From contig NZ_CP054916.1 in the NCBI RefSeq assembly GCF_013364155.1, positions 3,902,501-3,966,500 of the forward strand: a stretch of 64,000 nucleotides of DNA, given 5' to 3'. The translations under genes were made by a program, and so were the position numbers. The notes under the pieces were generated by a model. That model did not search any database. It was not told the origin of the DNA and was given only the letters and a program-made list of their open reading frames with translations. Of the stretch, positions 51,962 through 60,501 are shown one piece after another. The DNA is from Streptomyces sp. NA02950. Lineage in GTDB: Bacteria; Actinomycetota; Actinomycetes; Streptomycetales; Streptomycetaceae. The number at the start of each line of letters is the position of its first letter. Positions within the stretch are counted from its first letter, which is position 1.

Positions 51962-52969
51962 GTGATCACGTCAACCGCGCGCGAGGCGCGCACCGTGCGC
52001 GCGCCGCAGCGGCGGGGCGAGGCCAGCCCGTACGTGGATCTCTCGCGCGCGGAGTGGAGCGCGCTGCGGGACAAGACGCCGCTGCCGCTGACCGCCGCGG
52101 AGGTCGAGCGGCTGCGGGGGCTCGGCGACGTCATCGACCTCGACGAGGTGCGGGACGTCTATCTGCCGCTGTCCCGGCTGCTCAACCTCTATGTCGCGGC
52201 CACCGGGCGGCTGCGCGGCGCGCTCAACACCTTCCTCGGCGACACCAAGAAGGGCAGCGGCACCCAGCCCGGCACCCCCTTCGTCATCGGGGTGGCGGGC
52301 AGTGTCGCGGTGGGCAAGTCCACCACCGCCCGGCTGCTCCAGGCGCTGCTGGCCCGCTGGCCCGAGCATCCGCGGGTGGAGCTGATCACCACCGACGGCT
52401 TCCTCCACCCCAACGCCGAGCTGCACCGGCGCGGACTGATGTCCCGCAAGGGGTTCCCCGAGTCGTACGACCGCAGGGCGCTGACCCGCTTCGTCGCCGA
52501 TGTGAAGGCGGGCAAGGCGGAGGTCTCCGCGCCGGTCTACTCGCATCTGATCTACGACATCGTCCCGGACCAGCGGCTGATCGTGCACCGCCCCGACATC
52601 CTGATCGTCGAGGGGCTCAACGTGCTGCAACCGGCGCTGCCGGGTAAGGACGGCCGGACCCGGGTCGGGCTGGCCGACTTCTTCGACTTCAGCGTGTACG
52701 TGGACGCCCGCACCGAGGACATCGAGAAGTGGTACCTCGGCCGCTTCAAGAAGCTGCGCGAGACCGCCTTCCAGGACCCCTCCTCGTACTTCCGCAAGTA
52801 CACCCAGGTCTCCGAGGACGAGGCGCTGGACTACGGCCGGATGATCTGGCGGACCATCAACAAGCCCAACCTCCGGCAGAACGTCCAGCCCACCCGGGGC
52901 CGGGCCACGCTGGTGCTGCGCAAGGGACCGGACCACAAGGTCCAGCGGCTGTCCCTGCGCAAGCTGTGA
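51962..52969 (+). CDS. coaA: Pantothenate kinase (type I)
   Basis: A 335-residue CoaA, first step of CoA synthesis. The P-loop is [12 protein letters not shown] (about residues 104-115), with a TTDGFLHPN motif and [12 protein letters not shown] start at 51962. The DUF389 gene follows after 11 bp, so it is probably in the same operon. Confidence 0.96.
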   Translation: MITSTAREARTVRAPQRRGEASPYVDLSRAEWSALRDKTPLPLTAAEVERLRGLGDVIDLDEVRDVYLPLSRLLNLYVAATGRLRGALNTFLGDTKKGSGTQPGTPFVIGVAGSVAVGKSTTARLLQALLARWPEHPRVELITTDGFLHPNAELHRRGLMSRKGFPESYDRRALTRFVADVKAGKAEVSAPVYSHLIYDIVPDQRLIVHRPDILIVEGLNVLQPALPGKDGRTRVGLADFFDFSVYVDARTEDIEKWYLGRFKKLRETAFQDPSSYFRKYTQVSEDEALDYGRMIWRTINKPNLRQNVQPTRGRATLVLRKGPDHKVQRLSLRKL

Positions 52970-52980
52970 GGAGCCCCTTC

Positions 52981-53943
52981 ATGCTGCATCTGCGGTTGAT
53001 CGCCCCCGCCGACCGCACCGAGGACGTTGTGCGCGCGATCGAGAAGACGGTCGGCACCACCCATCTGGTGGTGCTGCCGGACGCCGCCCGCAACCCGCCG
53101 GGGGATGTCGTCATGTGCGACGTGGCGCGCGAGGCCGCGGACGCCCTGCTGGGCGACCTGCGTGAGCTGGGGCTGGACGAGACCGGTTCGATCGCGGTGG
53201 AGAACATCGACCTGTCGCTGTCCCGGCGCGCCGACAAGGCGGAGGAGGAGGCGCCCGGCGAAGGCGCGGACGCGGTCCTGTGGGAGCACCTGGCGGACGC
53301 CACCCATGAGGAGTCCACCCTCTCGGTCACCTACCTCGCCTTCCTCGTCCTCGCGACGATGATCGCGGCATGCGGTGTGGTACTGGACAACGCGATCCTG
53401 ATCGTCGGTGCGATGGCGGTCGGCCCGGAGTTCGGGCCACTGGCGGGGCTGTGCACCGCGCTGGTGCGGCGTGCGCCGCGGCTGGCCGCCCGCTCGGCGA
53501 TCGCGCTGCTGGTCGGGTTCGCGGCGGCGATGGCACTGACCACGTGCTTCAGCGTCGCGATGGACGCCGTGGGCCTCTTCGGCAAGAACATGCTGGAGCA
53601 CGCCCGGCCGAACACGGACTTCATCTGGAAGCCGGACATGTTCTCGTTCGTGGTCGCCGTGCTCGCGGGGATCGCGGGCACGCTCTCGCTGACCTCGGCG
53701 AAGTCCGGCGCGCTGGTGGGAGTGGCGATCTCGGTGACGACGGTCCCGGCGGCGGCCAACGCGGCGGTGGCGCTCGGCTACGGCGATATCGACCAGATGT
53801 GGGGCTCGACCGAGCAGCTACTGCTGAACCTGGTGGGCATCGTGGTGGCCGGGACCTTGACGCTGATGGTCCAGAAGGTCCTGTGGGAGCGGCAGCGACG
53901 GCGTGCCCTGCCGCGGGATCCGAACGGGCTGAGCGGGGGCTGA
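52981..53943 (+). CDS. DUF389 family membrane protein
   Basis: A 320-residue protein: a soluble ferredoxin-like N-terminal domain (about 1-110) followed by six or more hydrophobic segments (about 112-310). The DUF389 signature NAILIVGAMAVGPEFGPLAGL is clear. The family has no firmly established function. Located downstream of coaA, start ATG at 52981. Confidence 0.87.
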   Translation: MLHLRLIAPADRTEDVVRAIEKTVGTTHLVVLPDAARNPPGDVVMCDVAREAADALLGDLRELGLDETGSIAVENIDLSLSRRADKAEEEAPGEGADAVLWEHLADATHEESTLSVTYLAFLVLATMIAACGVVLDNAILIVGAMAVGPEFGPLAGLCTALVRRAPRLAARSAIALLVGFAAAMALTTCFSVAMDAVGLFGKNMLEHARPNTDFIWKPDMFSFVVAVLAGIAGTLSLTSAKSGALVGVAISVTTVPAAANAAVALGYGDIDQMWGSTEQLLLNLVGIVVAGTLTLMVQKVLWERQRRRALPRDPNGLSGG

Positions 53944-53946
53944 GCG

Positions 53947-53972
53947 GGTCCAGGGGGCGGGCCCCCTGGACC
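53947..53972 (+). terminator. Terminator of the coaA-DUF389 operon
   Basis: 11-bp perfect stem (GGTCCAGGGGG, loop CGGG, complement), 4 bp after the stop codon. Confidence 0.8.
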
Positions 53973-53988
53973 ACGGGGACGGGCTCTG

Positions 53989-54043
53989 GTGCCGCGTCGG
54001 TCAGGGTTCGCCCGAGCGGGGCGAACCCTGACCGACGCGGCAC
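53989..54043. terminator. 25-bp perfect hairpin with MITE-like ends, overlapping the glmM stop
   Basis: Stem GTGCCGCGTCGGTCAGGGTT plus CGCCC (53989-54013), loop GAGCG, perfect complement 54019-54043. The first 20 bp match the end of the element at 48291 except at two or three positions. The right arm overlaps the last base of the glmM stop. It probably works as bidirectional terminator and looks like two MITE ends joined back to back. Confidence 0.75.
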
Positions 54044-55401
54044 TAGCCCAGGGCCGACTTCACGGCGTCGGCCAGGCGGCCGGCCACGGAGCGGGCCTGG
54101 TCGATGTCGGCGGCCTCGACCATGACGCGGACCAGCGGCTCGGTGCCGGAGGGGCGCAGCAGGACGCGGCCGGTCTCGCCGAGTTCGCGCTCGGCGTCGG
54201 CGACCGCGGCGGCGAGGTCGGCGCTGGAGGCGACCCGGGACTTGTCCACGTCCGGGACATTGATCAGCACCTGCGGCAGCCGCTCCATGACGGCCGCGAG
54301 ATCGGCCAGGGTGCGGCCGGTGGCGGCGACGCGGGCGGCCAGCAGCAGGCCGGTGAGGGTGCCGTCACCGGTGGTGGCGTGGTCGAGGACGATCACATGG
54401 CCGGACTGCTCGCCGCCCAGCGCGTGGTCGCCGCTCTTCATCTCCTCCAGCACATAGCGGTCGCCGACCGCCGTCTGGACCAGCTGGAGCCCCTCCCGCC
54501 GCATGGCGAGTTTGAAGCCGAGGTTGGACATCACGGTGCCGACCACCGTGTTGTTGCGCAGGGTGCCCGCCTCGCGCATCGCCAGGGCGAGGACGGCGAG
54601 GATCTGGTCGCCGTCGACCTCGCTGCCCGCGCCGTCCACGGCCAGGCAGCGGTCGGCGTCGCCGTCGTGGGCCACACCGAGGTCGGCGCGGTGCTCGACC
54701 ACGGCGGCCTGGAGCTTCGCCAGGTGGGTGGAGCCGTGGCCGTCGTTGATGTTGAGCCCGTCCGGCTCGGCGCCGATGGTGATGACCTCGGCCCCGGCCT
54801 GGGCGAACGCCTCCGGGGAGACCCGGGAGGCGGCGCCGTGGGCACCGTCGATGACCACCGTGAGCCCGTCGAGCCGGTTGGGCAGCGCGCCGACGAGGTG
54901 GGCGACGTAGTTGTCGAAGCCCTCCTCGTAGCCGCGGACCCGGCCCACCCCTGCGCCGGTCGGCCGGTCCCACGGCTCACCGGAGGCGTGGGCGCGGTAG
55001 GTGGTCTCGATCCGGTCCTCCAGCTCGTCGGCCAGTTTGTGGCCGCCGCGGGCGAAGAACTTGATGCCGTTGTCGGGCATCGGGTTGTGGCTGGCGGAGA
55101 GCATCACACCGAGGTCCGCGTCGAGCGCACCGGTGAGATGGGCGACCGCGGGCGTCGGCAGGACACCCACCCGCAGGACGTCCACCCCCGCGCTGGCCAG
55201 CCCCGCCACCACGGCGGCCTCCAGGAACTCCCCGGACGCGCGCGGATCCCGCCCGACCACGGCCACCGGCCGGTGGCCCTCGAAGGTTCCCGCTTCGGCG
55301 AGCACATGCGCCGCCGCGACCGACAGGCCGAGCGCCATCTCAGCCGTCAGGTCGGCGTTCGCGACGCCGCGCACACCATCCGTACCGAAGAGTCGTCCCA
55401 C
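54043..55401 (-). CDS. glmM: Phosphoglucosamine mutase
   Basis: A 452-residue enzyme converting GlcN-6-P to GlcN-1-P. The phosphoserine motif is [13 protein letters not shown] (about residues 100-112), the metal motif DGDADR (about 247-252) and the sugar motif GEQSGH. GTG start at 55401. It acts in series with GlmS encoded 2.2 kb away. Follows rpsI by 151 bp. Confidence 0.96.
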   Translation of the reverse strand: MGRLFGTDGVRGVANADLTAEMALGLSVAAAHVLAEAGTFEGHRPVAVVGRDPRASGEFLEAAVVAGLASAGVDVLRVGVLPTPAVAHLTGALDADLGVMLSASHNPMPDNGIKFFARGGHKLADELEDRIETTYRAHASGEPWDRPTGAGVGRVRGYEEGFDNYVAHLVGALPNRLDGLTVVIDGAHGAASRVSPEAFAQAGAEVITIGAEPDGLNINDGHGSTHLAKLQAAVVEHRADLGVAHDGDADRCLAVDGAGSEVDGDQILAVLALAMREAGTLRNNTVVGTVMSNLGFKLAMRREGLQLVQTAVGDRYVLEEMKSGDHALGGEQSGHVIVLDHATTGDGTLTGLLLAARVAATGRTLADLAAVMERLPQVLINVPDVDKSRVASSADLAAAVADAERELGETGRVLLRPSGTEPLVRVMVEAADIDQARSVAGRLADAVKSALG

Positions 55402-55471
55402 TGGTGTCCTCCGAGATTACGAGCTGGGGGCAGGAGCTTGCTTGTAGGTATACGCCCCCTGGTGGCGATAG

Positions 55472-55513
55472 CCGAACGCCCCGGGGCACTGGTGGTGCCG
55501 CCGGGGCGTTCGG
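55472..55513 (-). terminator. Terminator of rplM-rpsI
   Basis: 13-bp perfect stem (CCGAACGCCCCGG at 55472-55484, complement at 55501-55513), 39 bp after the rpsI stop. Confidence 0.8.
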
Positions 55514-55552
55514 ATGAACAGCGATTCCGCTGGTCCGCTGGGCTCGCGCGGA

Positions 55553-56056
55553 TCAGCGCTTGCTGTACTGCGGCGCCTTGCGGGCCTTCTTCAGACCGGC
55601 CTTCTTACGCTCGGTGGCGCGGTCGTCACGCGTCAGGAAGCCGGCCTTCTTCAGCGGGCCGCGGTTGTTGTCCACGTCCGCCTCGTTCAGCGCACGGGCG
55701 ATGCCCAGGCGCAGCGCACCGGCCTGTCCGGAGACGCCGCCGCCGGAGATACGGGCGATGACGTCGTAGCGGTCGTCGAGCTCGAGCACCTTGAAGGGCT
55801 CGTTGACTTCCTGCTGGTGCACCTTGTTGGGGAAGTACTCCTCAAGGGTGCGACCGTTGATCTTCCACTGGCCGCTGCCCGGCACGATGCGGACGCGCGC
55901 CACGGCGTTCTTGCGGCGCCCGGTGCCGGCGGCCGGCTGCGGGTCGCCGAAGCGGGAGGCGAGCGACTCGGAGGTGTACTCCGACTCGACCGTCTCAACG
56001 CTCTCGGTGGTGTACTCCTCGACCTCGAGGGGGGTCTCGGCGGTGGTCTCGGCCAC
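55553..56056 (-). CDS. rpsI: 30S ribosomal protein S9
   Basis: A 167-residue S9. A Streptomyces-type acidic N-terminal extension of about 40 residues (Glu/Thr-rich) precedes the core ([12 protein letters not shown]...). The C terminus [11 protein letters not shown] is the invariant tail reaching the ribosomal P site. Follows rplM by 41 bp. Confidence 0.97.
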   Translation of the reverse strand: MAETTAETPLEVEEYTTESVETVESEYTSESLASRFGDPQPAAGTGRRKNAVARVRIVPGSGQWKINGRTLEEYFPNKVHQQEVNEPFKVLELDDRYDVIARISGGGVSGQAGALRLGIARALNEADVDNNRGPLKKAGFLTRDDRATERKKAGLKKARKAPQYSKR

Positions 56057-56097
56057 GATGCTCCTCAGATTCTTTTCGTCTTAGGGGGTGGCCGGGA

Positions 56098-56541
56098 CTA
56101 CTGCGCGACCTGGGTGATCTCGAACGGGACCGGCTGCTGAGCGGCGTGCGGGTGCTGGTCACCCGAGTACACCTTCAGCTTCGAGAGCATCTGACGGCCC
56201 AGGGTGTTCTTGGGGAGCATGCCCTTGATGGCCTTCTCGACGGCCTTCTCCGGGTTCTTCTCCAGCAGCTCGTCGTAGCGGACGGAGCGCAGACCGCCGG
56301 GGTAGCCGGAGTGGCGGTAGGCCATCTTCTGGGTCCGCTTGTTGCCGGAGAGGTGCACCTTGTCGGCGTTGATGATGATGACGAAGTCACCAGCGTCGAC
56401 ATGCGGCGCGTATACGGGCTTGTGCTTGCCCCGCAGGAGGGTGGCAGCCTGGGTGGCCAGGCGGCCCAGAACGACGTCGGTGGCGTCGATGACGTGCCAC
56501 TGACGCTGAACGTCGCCGGGCTTGGGGCTGTACGTACGCAC
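56098..56541 (-). CDS. rplM: 50S ribosomal protein L13
   Basis: A 147-residue L13 with [16 protein letters not shown] near the N terminus and the [19 protein letters not shown] motif near the C terminus. First gene of the rplM-rpsI pair. Its 278-bp upstream region (56542-56819) holds the leader; I could not assign a specific L13-binding structure. Confidence 0.97.
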   Translation of the reverse strand: MRTYSPKPGDVQRQWHVIDATDVVLGRLATQAATLLRGKHKPVYAPHVDAGDFVIIINADKVHLSGNKRTQKMAYRHSGYPGGLRSVRYDELLEKNPEKAVEKAIKGMLPKNTLGRQMLSKLKVYSGDQHPHAAQQPVPFEITQVAQ

Positions 56542-56819
56542 GGTCGTAGCCTTCGCTTCTTCAGTGAGTGGGGTCTCCCAGATCCGCTAGGACCGAGGGG
56601 ACGGGTCCGGACAAGGCCACCCGGACGATCACGACAGCCATGGCAGCACCTCGGTGACGCATCCGGGTGCTTGCCGCTGGTCATCGGCCCGGTGGACCGG
56701 CGTAACGGCCTCTCACGTGAGAACGAGCAAGCCAATACGCATAACGAACTGGCAGAATACCGGCCCGCCCCCGGACGGGTCAAAACACCCCCGGTACCGC
56801 TCGGGCACATCCCGGCCAC

Positions 56820-58439
56820 TCAGCGTTTACGCGCCACCCGCGCCTCGTCCCAGACCGGCTCCGGGACCTCGCGGACCCGGCCGTCCGCGCCGAAGACCAG
56901 GAAGCGGTCGAAGGAGCGGGCGAACCAGCGGTCGTGGGTGACGGCCAGCACCGTGCCGTCGTAACCCTCCAGACCCTCCTGGAGCGCCTCGGCGCTCTCC
57001 AGGTCCAGATTGTCCGTCGGCTCGTCCAGCAGCAGGGCGGTGGTCCCGGCCAGCTCCAGCAGCAGGATCTGGAAGCGGGCCTGCTGCCCGCCGGAGAGCT
57101 TGTCGAAGGGCTGGTCGCCCTGGCGCTCCAGCTCGTAGCGGCGCAGCGCGCTCATCGCCGCGCCCCGGTCCCGGGCGTGCTCGGTCCACAGGATGTCCAC
57201 CAGGGGGCGCCCGGTCAGCTCGGGGTGCGCGTGGGTCTGGGCGAAGTGGCCGGGGACGACGCGCGCGCCCAGCTTCCACTCCCCGGTGTGGGCCACGTCC
57301 CCGCCCGCCAGCAGCCGCAGGAAGTGCGACTTCCCGGAGCCGTTGCTGCCGAGCACGGCGACCCGCTCGCCGTAGAAGACCTCCAGGTCGAAGGGGTGCA
57401 TCAGCCCGGTCAGCTCCAGCCCGCGGCAGGTGACCGCGCGCACTCCGGTACGGCCGCCCTTCAGCCGCATCCGGATGTCCTGCTCGCGCGGCGGCTCCTG
57501 CGGCGGGCCCGCCTCCTCGAACTTCCGCAGCCGGGTCCTGGCCGCCTGGTAGCGCCCGGCCATGTCCGAGTTGTACGCCGCCTTCTGCTTGAAGGTGAGC
57601 ATCAGCCGGCGCAGTTTGGCGTGCTCCTCGTCCCAGCGGCGCCGCAGCTCCTCGAAGCGGGCGAAGCGTTCCTTGCGGGCCTGGTGGTAGGTGCCGAAGC
57701 CGCCGCCGTGCACCCAGACGTCACTGCCCGCCGGGCCCGGCTCAACGCTGATGATCTTCCCGGCGGCGCGGGCCAGCAGCTCCCGGTCGTGGGAGACGAA
57801 CAGCACGGTCTTCTTGGTCTCCCGCAGCCGCTCCTCCAGCCAGCGCTTGCCGGGGACGTCCAGATAGTTGTCCGGCTCGTCCAGCAGCAGCACCTCGTCG
57901 GTGCCGCGCAGCAGCGACTCCAGGACCAGGCGCTTCTGCTCACCGCCGGAGAGGGTGCGCACCTCGCGCCACTGGGCGCGTTCGTAGGGGACGCCGATCG
58001 CGGCCGCGGTGCACATGTCCCACACCGTCTCGGTCTCGTAGCCCCCGGCCTCGGCCCAGTCGCTGAGCGCCTGGGCGTACGCCATCTGAGCGGGCTCGTC
58101 GTCCCGCGTCATGATCGCGTACTCGGCGTCGTCCACGGCCTTCGCGGCCTGCCGGATCCGCGGGCGGGCGACGGACACCAGCAGGTCGCGCACGGTCCGC
58201 TCGTCCCGTACGGACCCCACGAACTGCGGCATCACCCCGAGGCCGCCGCCGGTCGTCACCGATCCGCCGTGCGGCTGGAGTTCTCCCGCGATCAGTCTCA
58301 GCAGGGTGGTCTTGCCCGCGCCGTTGGCCCCCACGAGCGCGACCGCGGCCCCTTCCCCGACCCGGAACGACACATCGCCGAGCAGGGCCCGTCCGTCGGG
58401 CAGGTAGTACTCCAGATGTGCCGCCTCCAGATGACCCAT
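56820..58439 (-). CDS. ABC-F type ATPase (translation factor / antibiotic-resistance-type)
   Basis: A 539-residue protein with two ABC domains in one chain and no membrane part. Domain 1 has Walker A GANGAGKT, signature LSGGEQ and Walker B EVLLLDEP; domain 2 has GSNGSGKS, LSGGQQ and ALLLDEP. A charged helical linker (about 240-320) joins them. ABC-F proteins act on the ribosomal E site, some giving resistance. Subfamily unclear. Divergent from the 58502 gene. Confidence 0.92.
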   Translation of the reverse strand: MGHLEAAHLEYYLPDGRALLGDVSFRVGEGAAVALVGANGAGKTTLLRLIAGELQPHGGSVTTGGGLGVMPQFVGSVRDERTVRDLLVSVARPRIRQAAKAVDDAEYAIMTRDDEPAQMAYAQALSDWAEAGGYETETVWDMCTAAAIGVPYERAQWREVRTLSGGEQKRLVLESLLRGTDEVLLLDEPDNYLDVPGKRWLEERLRETKKTVLFVSHDRELLARAAGKIISVEPGPAGSDVWVHGGGFGTYHQARKERFARFEELRRRWDEEHAKLRRLMLTFKQKAAYNSDMAGRYQAARTRLRKFEEAGPPQEPPREQDIRMRLKGGRTGVRAVTCRGLELTGLMHPFDLEVFYGERVAVLGSNGSGKSHFLRLLAGGDVAHTGEWKLGARVVPGHFAQTHAHPELTGRPLVDILWTEHARDRGAAMSALRRYELERQGDQPFDKLSGGQQARFQILLLELAGTTALLLDEPTDNLDLESAEALQEGLEGYDGTVLAVTHDRWFARSFDRFLVFGADGRVREVPEPVWDEARVARKR

Positions 58440-58501
58440 GCCCGGATTGTGACCTCGGGTGCCTCCACCGGCCAACCGGTTTATGAGCTGGGCGGATTAA
58501 G

Positions 58502-59359
58502 ATGCGCGCCATGAGCTTTGGGCAAGGGGGACCGTACGGGCCCGGGGGTGGGGCGCCTCAGCCGCCGACCCCGGACTGGAACGCGCTGGCGGACGACACC
58601 GCCGCACGCGGCAGGCGCCGCAAGTGGCTGCTGGCCGGTGGCGGGCTGCTCGCCACGGGCGCCGTGGCCGCGATCGTGGCCGTGGCGGTGACCAGCGACG
58701 ACAACAAGGGCTCGGGCTCCGACGCGTCGGCCGGCCAGTTGCCCACACCGCAGGATCTGCCGAGCGACTCGTCCGCCCCCGAGCCCACCTTCTCCGATGT
58801 GGCCCCACCGGCGCCGCCGAAGCCGCTGGACATCATCTCCAGCGCCGAGCGGGACAAGGCCCCGCTCAGCGCGGGGACCCTGTTCCCGGAAAAGAAGGCC
58901 GTCACCCAGGGGCGCGGCTACACGAAGGCGACGACGTCCGCCACCTCCGGCTGCGCCTCGGTGGCCCAGGGCGGGCTGGGCCCGGCGCTCACCGGCAACG
59001 GCTGCCGCAAGCTCTTCCGCGCGACCTACTCCCAGAACGGGGTCGCGGTCACCGTCGGCATCGCCGTCTTCGACACCAAGGCGGCGGCGGAGAAGGCGAA
59101 GAAGGAGGCCACGGGCGGGGTCGCGGCCCTGTCCGGGGGCGGGGTGAACTTCTGCCACGGCCCGGTGTGCCGCAGGTCCACCAACGCCATCGGCCGCTAC
59201 GCCTACTTCACCATCTCCGGCTACACCTCGGGCAAGTCGGTGACCGCGTCGGACACCAAGGCGCTGCGGGCCGGACGCGATATCGCGGACTACGCCTTCC
59301 GTCGCATCCTGGCCCGTGGCAACGCACAGGCGTCAGCGGCGGCCTCGGGCGGCGGCTGA
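58502..59359 (+). CDS. Membrane-anchored protein with extracytoplasmic domain
   Basis: A 285-residue protein (start ATG 58502 with GGGCGG upstream, or ATG 58511): Gly/Pro-rich cytoplasmic tail, one membrane helix (about residues 42-62), a Ser/Asp/Pro-rich linker and an external domain (about 110-275) containing four Cys that may form disulfides. No catalytic motif recognised. Streptomyces genomes carry many of this design. Convergent with the lipoprotein gene. Confidence 0.72.
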   Translation: MRAMSFGQGGPYGPGGGAPQPPTPDWNALADDTAARGRRRKWLLAGGGLLATGAVAAIVAVAVTSDDNKGSGSDASAGQLPTPQDLPSDSSAPEPTFSDVAPPAPPKPLDIISSAERDKAPLSAGTLFPEKKAVTQGRGYTKATTSATSGCASVAQGGLGPALTGNGCRKLFRATYSQNGVAVTVGIAVFDTKAAAEKAKKEATGGVAALSGGGVNFCHGPVCRRSTNAIGRYAYFTISGYTSGKSVTASDTKALRAGRDIADYAFRRILARGNAQASAAASGGG

Positions 59360-59413
59360 CGCCCGCGCCGTACTGGGGCGGACGGCACGGGTCAGCGGGC
59401 GCGCGTCAGGGGG

Positions 59414-60154
59414 TCAGGAGGCGTTCGCCTTCTCGACCTTGGCGACCTGTGCCTTCACCAGCTCCGCCGGAACATCGGACTTGGTGGGGTCCGTCAGGTT
59501 CACCCCGAAGAACACGCTCAGCTGGGAACCGGTGCGCGCCACGGCGAACTCCACCACGGCCTTGTCCTTGCCCGCGTCGACCAGGCTGAACGACAGCGAC
59601 TCATCGCCCAGCTTCGGGTCGGCCGACGGCGTCACCCTGGCGACGTCGGACTTCTTCCCGGAGCCGTCCTTGGCCGCGAACCCGCCCCCGCAGGCCGACA
59701 CGGCGCCACGCAGGTCCTTGACCGTGCGCTCGGCGTCGCCGTCACCGTAGGAGGAGAGCCGGATCATGCCGGAGCCGCCCAGCTTCGCGCCCTTGGCCTG
59801 GGCGTACGTCCGGTAGACGGACGCCTTCGGCGCCGGGTCGAAGGAGGACCCCATCAGCGAGGCGATCGGCTGGCATTCGGCCTTCTCGGCCTTGGCCGCG
59901 CCGCCGTCGGAGAACTCCTTCTCCGACATCTTCTGGATCTCAAATCCCTTGACGTCGGCCTTGGTCACGGCGGCCCGCTCCAACTGCGCCGCGGACAGCG
60001 ACGTGGCCGCGGCGGACTGCTCGTCCTTGCCGCCACCCCCCTTGCTCTTGGCATCGCCGCTGTCGCTGCCGCCGTCGCCGCCGCACCCCGTCACCAGACC
60101 GAGTGCCGCGACCATCGCCGCCGCCGCGACAGCAACCCGCGTACCAGACTTCAT
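59414..60154 (-). CDS. Secreted lipoprotein of unknown function
   Basis: A 246-residue lipoprotein: Lys/Arg N terminus, hydrophobic core and lipobox LVTGC (Cys about 24), a Gly/Ser/Lys linker, then a domain of about 190 residues with two Cys (CQP, ACGGGF). Streptomyces paralogues are common; no function known. Start ATG at 60154. A tandem repeat lies in its upstream region. Confidence 0.75.
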   Translation of the reverse strand: MKSGTRVAVAAAAMVAALGLVTGCGGDGGSDSGDAKSKGGGGKDEQSAAATSLSAAQLERAAVTKADVKGFEIQKMSEKEFSDGGAAKAEKAECQPIASLMGSSFDPAPKASVYRTYAQAKGAKLGGSGMIRLSSYGDGDAERTVKDLRGAVSACGGGFAAKDGSGKKSDVARVTPSADPKLGDESLSFSLVDAGKDKAVVEFAVARTGSQLSVFFGVNLTDPTKSDVPAELVKAQVAKVEKANAS

Positions 60155-60501
60155 CGATGTTCCGCCCATCCTTGATTGATGCCCCGCCCTGTTGTTCGAA
60201 TCATCCAACAACGGACCGGCGCGGCACACCAAGCGGTTTCCCTCACGATCCGGTATCGCACGATCCGGTATCGCACGATCCGGTATCGCACGATCCGGTA
60301 TCGCACGATCCGGTTCCGCGCCCTCGTGCGCGGACCTCCGGGACGGTCCGACCGTTGTACGGCCCGCCCGCATTGTGGCGCATGCCCCTTCACGACCGGC
60401 AAAAGCAACTTTTCCGGCCAGGGCCTGTCTTACCGACCGACCGGGCTCTTCCGGAAAGGGGGCACGTCGCGGCAGCCGGACCGGGCCGCGCGGCAATCAC
60501 C
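60155..60501. promoter_or_regulatory. Divergent region with a 15-bp tandem repeat
   Basis: 347 bp between the lipoprotein and glycosyltransferase genes. It contains four complete tandem copies of GATCCGGTATCGCAC (60247-60306) and a fifth partial copy (from 60307). The rest shows no gene. The repeat may be a binding array or a slippage product. Confidence 0.5.
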
